Shown here: in pieces, positions 30,428-35,060 of the stretch
How the letters are laid out: the number at the start of each line of letters is the position of its first letter
Numbering within the stretch: the first letter of the stretch is position 1
NCBI GenBank assembly: GCA_021794385.1
Contig: JAJYQY010000098.1
Coordinates: forward strand, 1 to 35,060
Length of the DNA: 35,060 bases
Direction of reading: 5' to 3'
Source of the DNA: Pseudomonadota bacterium
GTDB lineage: Bacteria > Pseudomonadota > Gammaproteobacteria > Acidithiobacillales > Acidithiobacillaceae
Notes under the pieces: model-generated
Databases searched by the model: none
The model's input: the letters and a program-made list of their open reading frames with translations, nothing else
What the model was told of the DNA's origin: nothing
Translations under genes and position numbers: made by a program

Positions 30428-31837
30428 TTAGCCCCGACTTTCGGCCCACCGGCGGGCGCGTTCCAGACGGGACAACGTTTCTTCCCGCCCCAATAGCGCC
30501 AGGGTCAGGTCAATGGGCGGCGACACGGCCTTGCCGGCGACGGCCACCCGCAAGGGTTGGGCCACCTTGCCCATCTTCCCTTCATAGCGGGCCGCCAGAT
30601 CCTGGATGACCGCATGGATGGCCGATGCCCCCCAGGGCTCCGCAGCCGCCAATGCCCCATGCAGTTCGGACAACAGCGCTCCCTGATGGCGCAGGTGCTT
30701 TTCGGCATCCTTGGCCTCCCATTGCTGCGGCGCCCGGTAAAAAAATACCGCGGCCTCGGCCATTTCCACCAGGGTCTTGGCCCGCTCCCGCAAGAGATCC
30801 GCCACCGCTGCCAGATGCGGACCCTGCGCGCAGGCCGGAGCATCGAGCCCTTGGGCCACGAGGTAAGGCGCCAGACGCTGGGCCAGATCCGCAGCCGGCA
30901 GGCGCTGCAGGTGCTGGGCGTTGAGCCACAGCAACTTTTCCGGATTAAAGGCGGAAGCGGCCTTGTTGACCTCCTCGATATGGAAGAGCGCAATCATCTC
31001 TTCCCGCGTAAAAACTTCCTGGTCGCCATGGGCCCAGCCCAGACGCACCAGGAAATTGAGCAGGGCCTCGGGCAAATAGCCCATTTCCCGGTACTGCAGC
31101 ACACTCACCGCCCCATGGCGCTTGGAGAGCTTTTGCTTGTCCGGACCGAGGATCATCGGCACATGGGCGTAGATGGGCGGCGTTGCGCCCAGCGCCTGCA
31201 GGATCTGGATCTGCCGCGGCGTGTTATTGAGGTGATCGTCGCCACGAATCACGTGGGTGATCTGCATATCCCAGTCGTCCACCACCACGCAAAAATTATA
31301 GGTGGGCGTGCCATCGGAGCGGGCGATGATCAGATCATCCAGCTCACTGTTCCGAAAGCGCACGGTCCCATGGATAATATCCTCCACCACCGTCTCACCG
31401 GTATCGGGGCTACGGAAACGGATCACCGGCGCCACATCGGCACGCGGCTCCCGGCGGGTGCGGCAGCGTCCATCGTAGCGCGGCTTTTCACCATTGGCCC
31501 GCTGCAGTTCGCGCATGGCCTCCACCTCTTCCCTGCTGCAATAGCAATGATAGGCCGACCCCGCCGCCACCATCTCGGCCAATACGGCCCGATAACGCTC
31601 CATGCGCTGCATCTGGTAGAAGGGGCCTTCGTCCCAGTCGAGGCCCAGCCACGCCATCCCCTCCAGAATGGCCGCCGTGGCTTCGTGCGTGGAACGCTCC
31701 ACATCCGTATCCTCGATCCGCAGCACGAAGCGACCTTGATGCTGGCGCGCGTGCAACCAGGAATAGAGGGCCGTACGCACCCCACCGATGTGGAGATAAC
31801 CGGTGGGACTGGGGGCGAAGCGCGTGCGTACCGACAT
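30428..31837 (-). CDS. gltX: Glutamate--tRNA ligase
   Basis: MSVRTRFAPSPTGYLHIGGVRTALYSWLHARQHQGRFVLRIEDTD...LSKRHGAVSV: HIGH- and KMSKS-like motifs. ORF-track N-terminal extension to 32173 not accepted. Confidence 0.97.
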   Translation of the reverse strand: MSVRTRFAPSPTGYLHIGGVRTALYSWLHARQHQGRFVLRIEDTDVERSTHEATAAILEGMAWLGLDWDEGPFYQMQRMERYRAVLAEMVAAGSAYHCYCSREEVEAMRELQRANGEKPRYDGRCRTRREPRADVAPVIRFRSPDTGETVVEDIIHGTVRFRNSELDDLIIARSDGTPTYNFCVVVDDWDMQITHVIRGDDHLNNTPRQIQILQALGATPPIYAHVPMILGPDKQKLSKRHGAVSVLQYREMGYLPEALLNFLVRLGWAHGDQEVFTREEMIALFHIEEVNKAASAFNPEKLLWLNAQHLQRLPAADLAQRLAPYLVAQGLDAPACAQGPHLAAVADLLRERAKTLVEMAEAAVFFYRAPQQWEAKDAEKHLRHQGALLSELHGALAAAEPWGASAIHAVIQDLAARYEGKMGKVAQPLRVAVAGKAVSPPIDLTLALLGREETLSRLERARRWAESRG

Positions 31838-32264
31838 GCAATGGTCCTTGAAATAGGTCGAAAAGGGCATGATAGCAATCTCCGCGACCGGGGGGTATGG
31901 CCAGCGCCTTAAAAACGGCGGTTGGCGCAGTGTTTTGCCGCGACTTCGGCCCAAGCCGTCGTTGTCTTGGCGAAAGACTGCATCCGGCAGGCGAACTGTT
32001 TGAGCCCAAAGGGCGAGTTTTCGCCTGCCAGCGGGATGAGCCCTAGAACAACAGGCGCGGGCCGCCGGAGCAAAAAAACACCTGCGCCAACCGCCGGATC
32101 TAGGATCATGGTTTGACGGGATGGGCAAAACTTTCCTACTATCGCCCATCGGGTATTTTACATCAGGACACAAGCGCCTGTTTACAATGAGATAGTTGTA
32201 TTACAACAACAGATGGGCAAGCATCCGGGTCACTAGGCCGAGCTCGCAGAAACAAGGAGGCCTC

Positions 32265-34031
32265 ATGAAAAAACAGTTCATCGCCCTGGCAACCCTCGCT
32301 GCCCTGGGCGGCAATCCTATGGCCTGGGCGGATACCAGCAACCATGCCATAGGCCTGCAGGACAGCAGCAGCCTTTCCGCCACGCTCCAACAGTACCTCG
32401 ACAACGGGGCGTTCGGCACGGATCCGGCGGTGGCGGCCGCTCAACCCGGCAAGGTATGGCAGCGCATCGACAACGGCCTGCGCCTCAGCGACGTCTCCCG
32501 CGTCGAGGTCGACAAATGGCGCACCTGGTTTCTGCAACATCAGGGAAAATTGGAACAAATCCTCGGCAACGCCCGCCCCTTCCTCTACTATGTGGTCAAT
32601 GCCGTGTCGGATCGCGGCCTGCCCATGGAACTGGCCCTCCTCCCGGCCATCGAAAGCGGCTATAATCCGAAGGCCTACTCCCCCGCCAGCGCCGCCGGCC
32701 TGTGGCAATTCGTTCCCGGCACCGCCCGCAGTTTTGGCCTGCAAAACACCCGCTGGGGCGATCCGCGCCTGAGTCTCACCGCCTCCACCGGCGCCGCCCT
32801 GGATTATCTCTCCTACCTTTATAACTATTTTGGTGGCAACTGGCTCCTGGCCATCGCCGCCTACAATGCCGGCCAGGGCACCGTTTCCACTGCCATTGCG
32901 CAAAATCTCGCCGCCGGCAAGCCCACCGACTTCTGGGATCTCAACCTTCCCCAGGAAACCGAGAACTACGTCGCCGAACTGCTCGCCCTCGCACAGGTAT
33001 TGCGCAACGCCAACGCCTATCACGTTGCCCTTCCCGACATTCCCGACCAACCGCATATCGCTGTCATCACCACGCCCAAATCCGTGGATCTCAACGTCGC
33101 CGCCCGGCTCATGGACATGCCGGTGGCCGAACTCCAGCACCTCAACGCCGGCCTGCGCTATGGGGTGGCCCCCGCCGATTATCAGCTCGTAGTGCCCACG
33201 GAAAAGGCTGACACCCTGCAATCCGCCCTGCTGACCTTGCCATCTTCTCCCGCCGCCGATACCCCCGCCATCACGGGCGCCACCCCCGCTATGCCGCAAC
33301 TGGCCCTGCGCAGTGTCGCCCTCCGTCGGGGCGAAAGCCTCTGGCAGATCGCCCGGCGTACCGGCGTGACGGTGGCCGACCTCAAGCGCTGGAACCATAT
33401 TCGCTCGGTACGTGATCTGCGCGCCGGGGAGACGCTCAAGATCTACACCCATGGCGCCACGATTCCGGCCGTGTATGCCCGCAGCACCCGCAGCAACGAC
33501 ACCCTCACCGTTCGTCCCGGCGAAACCCTCTCCCGGGTCGCCCAGCGGGCGGGCGTCAGCGTAGCCGAACTCAAGCGCTGGAATCACATTCGCTCGGCGC
33601 GCGATTTACAAGTGGGACAATCGCTCACCATCCATGGCGGGGGAAGGGCCGTACCGGTATATACGGCCGCCCGCGACGCCCAGAGACTTCAGGTGCGCCC
33701 GGGCGAAAGTCTCTGGCAGATCGCCCAGCGCGCCGGCGTAGGCGTGAGCGCCCTCGCCCGCGCCAACCATCTCAGCGAAAAGAGCCTGCTGCATCCCGGC
33801 CAGACCCTGCGCATCCCGCGGAGCACCGCCGTAGCCGCCATTTCCGCTCGCGAGGAACGCGCCGCCGCGGGAGGACGACCAACCACTTATGTAGTACGCC
33901 CCGGCGACACCCTATGGCAGATTGCGCACCGCTATCACGTCACCCCCAAATCCGTGATCCAATGGAACCGTCTGGCCTCGGCGGCGGATCTCCAGCCCGG
34001 CGCACGGCTCACCATCTATGGCCCCCACTGA
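32265..34031 (+). CDS. mltD: Membrane-bound lytic murein transglycosylase D-like with four LysM domains
   Basis: AAGGAGG SD; signal peptide; ELALLPAIESGYNPKAYSPASAAGLWQFVPGTARSFGL catalytic region; four LysM units (RRGESLWQIARRTG.., RPGETLSRVAQRAG.., RPGESLWQIAQRAG.., RPGDTLWQIAHRYH..). Confidence 0.92.
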   Translation: MKKQFIALATLAALGGNPMAWADTSNHAIGLQDSSSLSATLQQYLDNGAFGTDPAVAAAQPGKVWQRIDNGLRLSDVSRVEVDKWRTWFLQHQGKLEQILGNARPFLYYVVNAVSDRGLPMELALLPAIESGYNPKAYSPASAAGLWQFVPGTARSFGLQNTRWGDPRLSLTASTGAALDYLSYLYNYFGGNWLLAIAAYNAGQGTVSTAIAQNLAAGKPTDFWDLNLPQETENYVAELLALAQVLRNANAYHVALPDIPDQPHIAVITTPKSVDLNVAARLMDMPVAELQHLNAGLRYGVAPADYQLVVPTEKADTLQSALLTLPSSPAADTPAITGATPAMPQLALRSVALRRGESLWQIARRTGVTVADLKRWNHIRSVRDLRAGETLKIYTHGATIPAVYARSTRSNDTLTVRPGETLSRVAQRAGVSVAELKRWNHIRSARDLQVGQSLTIHGGGRAVPVYTAARDAQRLQVRPGESLWQIAQRAGVGVSALARANHLSEKSLLHPGQTLRIPRSTAVAAISAREERAAAGGRPTTYVVRPGDTLWQIAHRYHVTPKSVIQWNRLASAADLQPGARLTIYGPH

Positions 34032-34068
34032 ACGTGGATGCCATGATTCTGTCATGAAGAGGTAACCC

Positions 34069-34842
34069 ATGGGATTCCTGCAAAATAAAAAAGCCCTGGT
34101 CGTCGGCGTTGCCAATGATCGCTCCATTTGTTGGGGCATCGCCCAGGCCATGCACCGCCAGGGGGCGGAGGTATGGCTCACTTATCAGGGCGAGCGCACG
34201 CGCGGTCGCGTCGAAGACCTCGCCGCCGAGGTCGACGGACCCCGGCCCCTGGAACTGGATCTGCAAAATGACGAACAGTTGAGCGAGGTCATGGCGGAGA
34301 TTGGCCAGACCTGGGGCGGAGTGGATATCGGCATCCACGGGGCGGCCTTTGCCCCCAAGAACGAACTCGCCGGCTCCTACCTGGATGCCACCACCCGCGA
34401 AGGCTTTCGCATCGCCCATGAAGTGTCCAGTTACAGCTTCACCGCCCTGGCCAAGGCCCTGCACCCCCTCCTGCACAAGCGCCATGGCGCCTTGTTGGCC
34501 CTGACCTATCTGGGCGCCGAGCGCGCCATGAGCAACTACAACGTCATGGGCTTGGCCAAGGCCAGCCTGGAGGCCAGCGTGCGCTACCTCGCCTACGCCA
34601 TGGGTCCCGAAGGCATCCGGGTCAATGCCATTTCCGCAGGGCCCATCCGCACCCTTGCCGCCAGCGGGATTGGCGATTTTCGCAAGATTCTTGACCACTA
34701 TGAGGCGCACTCCCCTCTGCGACGCAACGTCACCCAGGAAGAGGTGGGCAATACCGCGGCTTTCCTCTGTTCGGATCTGGCATCGGGCATTACCGGCGAG
34801 ATCGTCTATGTCGATGCCGGCTTTCGTAACGTCGGCTTCTGA
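34069..34842 (+). CDS. fabI: Enoyl-[acyl-carrier-protein] reductase (NADH)
   Basis: [40 protein letters not shown]...[20 protein letters not shown]-type region (YxxxxxxK)...[20 protein letters not shown]. Confidence 0.96.
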   Translation: MGFLQNKKALVVGVANDRSICWGIAQAMHRQGAEVWLTYQGERTRGRVEDLAAEVDGPRPLELDLQNDEQLSEVMAEIGQTWGGVDIGIHGAAFAPKNELAGSYLDATTREGFRIAHEVSSYSFTALAKALHPLLHKRHGALLALTYLGAERAMSNYNVMGLAKASLEASVRYLAYAMGPEGIRVNAISAGPIRTLAASGIGDFRKILDHYEAHSPLRRNVTQEEVGNTAAFLCSDLASGITGEIVYVDAGFRNVGF

Positions 34843-34847
34843 AACAA

Positions 34848-34875
34848 CGGAGTGCGGCGACAGGACCGCACTCCG
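34848..34875. terminator. Strong hairpin between convergent genes, candidate bidirectional terminator (no clear T-tract)
   Basis: CGGAGTGCGG-CGACAGGA-CCGCACTCCG: perfect 10-bp stem, 8-nt loop, starting 6 nt after the fabI stop. Confidence 0.55.
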
Positions 34876-34942
34876 GATTCAACCTGGATCCGGCGGTTGG
34901 CAAATCACCTCCACCAACCGCCGTTGCTGCAGAATCAAAGCA

Positions 34943-35060
34943 TCAGGCGCTCGCCCGCTTCACCTCCGCCAGCATCTCCTCGAAACTATCGGCAAATAGC
35001 TGCAGGCCCTCGCGTTGCAAGGTTTCGGCGATCTCTCCATCCATACGGATACCCATGGCC
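34943..35060 (-). CDS. C-terminal end of a probable transaldolase (partial at window edge)
   Basis: Minus-strand frame ...AMGIRMDGEIAETLQREGLQLFADSFEEMLAEVKRASA*, resembling transaldolase C-termini. Only ~38 aa visible. Confidence 0.5.
   Translation of the reverse strand, partial: AMGIRMDGEIAETLQREGLQLFADSFEEMLAEVKRASA

Noticed and set aside
31838-32173. 112-aa N-terminal extension of gltX in the ORF track
   Set aside because: GluRS starts canonically at MSVRTRFAPSPTG; the extension has no GluRS-like sequence and overlaps the structured intergenic region.
33300-34020. Repeated DNA in the mltD 3' half
   Set aside because: Explained by four LysM domains, not an independent repeat element.

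Overview
GC-rich bacterial chromosome window, apparently gammaproteobacterial/Acidithiobacillus-like (inferred from gene content only). It is densely coding and mostly housekeeping. On the minus strand: purL (partial), purC, purB, bamC, dapA; a degenerate YcgR/PilZ-like gene; tRNA-Glu(CTC); an AmiC-type amidase. On the plus strand: tRNA-Glu(TTC). A small decayed island (~10.73-13.22 kb) follows, bounded by the 3' end of tRNA-Glu(TTC) and an imperfect 29-bp copy of it. The island holds an integrase relic, a Met-rich exported protein, an HdeD-like membrane protein and an orphan AT-rich ORF. Next is a minus-strand operon rluD-yfiH-mtnD-mtnW(RuBisCO-like)-mtnX-mtnB-gcvR-like-def, divergent from bamD. 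A second minus-strand operon is acn-icd-sucC-(small membrane protein)-sucD-nadE-glnB; its Icd carries an NAD-type specificity signature. The window ends with SulP and Sel1 genes, gltX, an MltD/LysM transglycosylase, fabI and a partial transaldolase-like gene. The most interesting items are the TCA/NAD/P-II operon, the methionine-salvage operon with YfiH as a candidate missing MTA phosphorylase, the decayed tRNA island, and the uncharacterised small protein between sucC and sucD.
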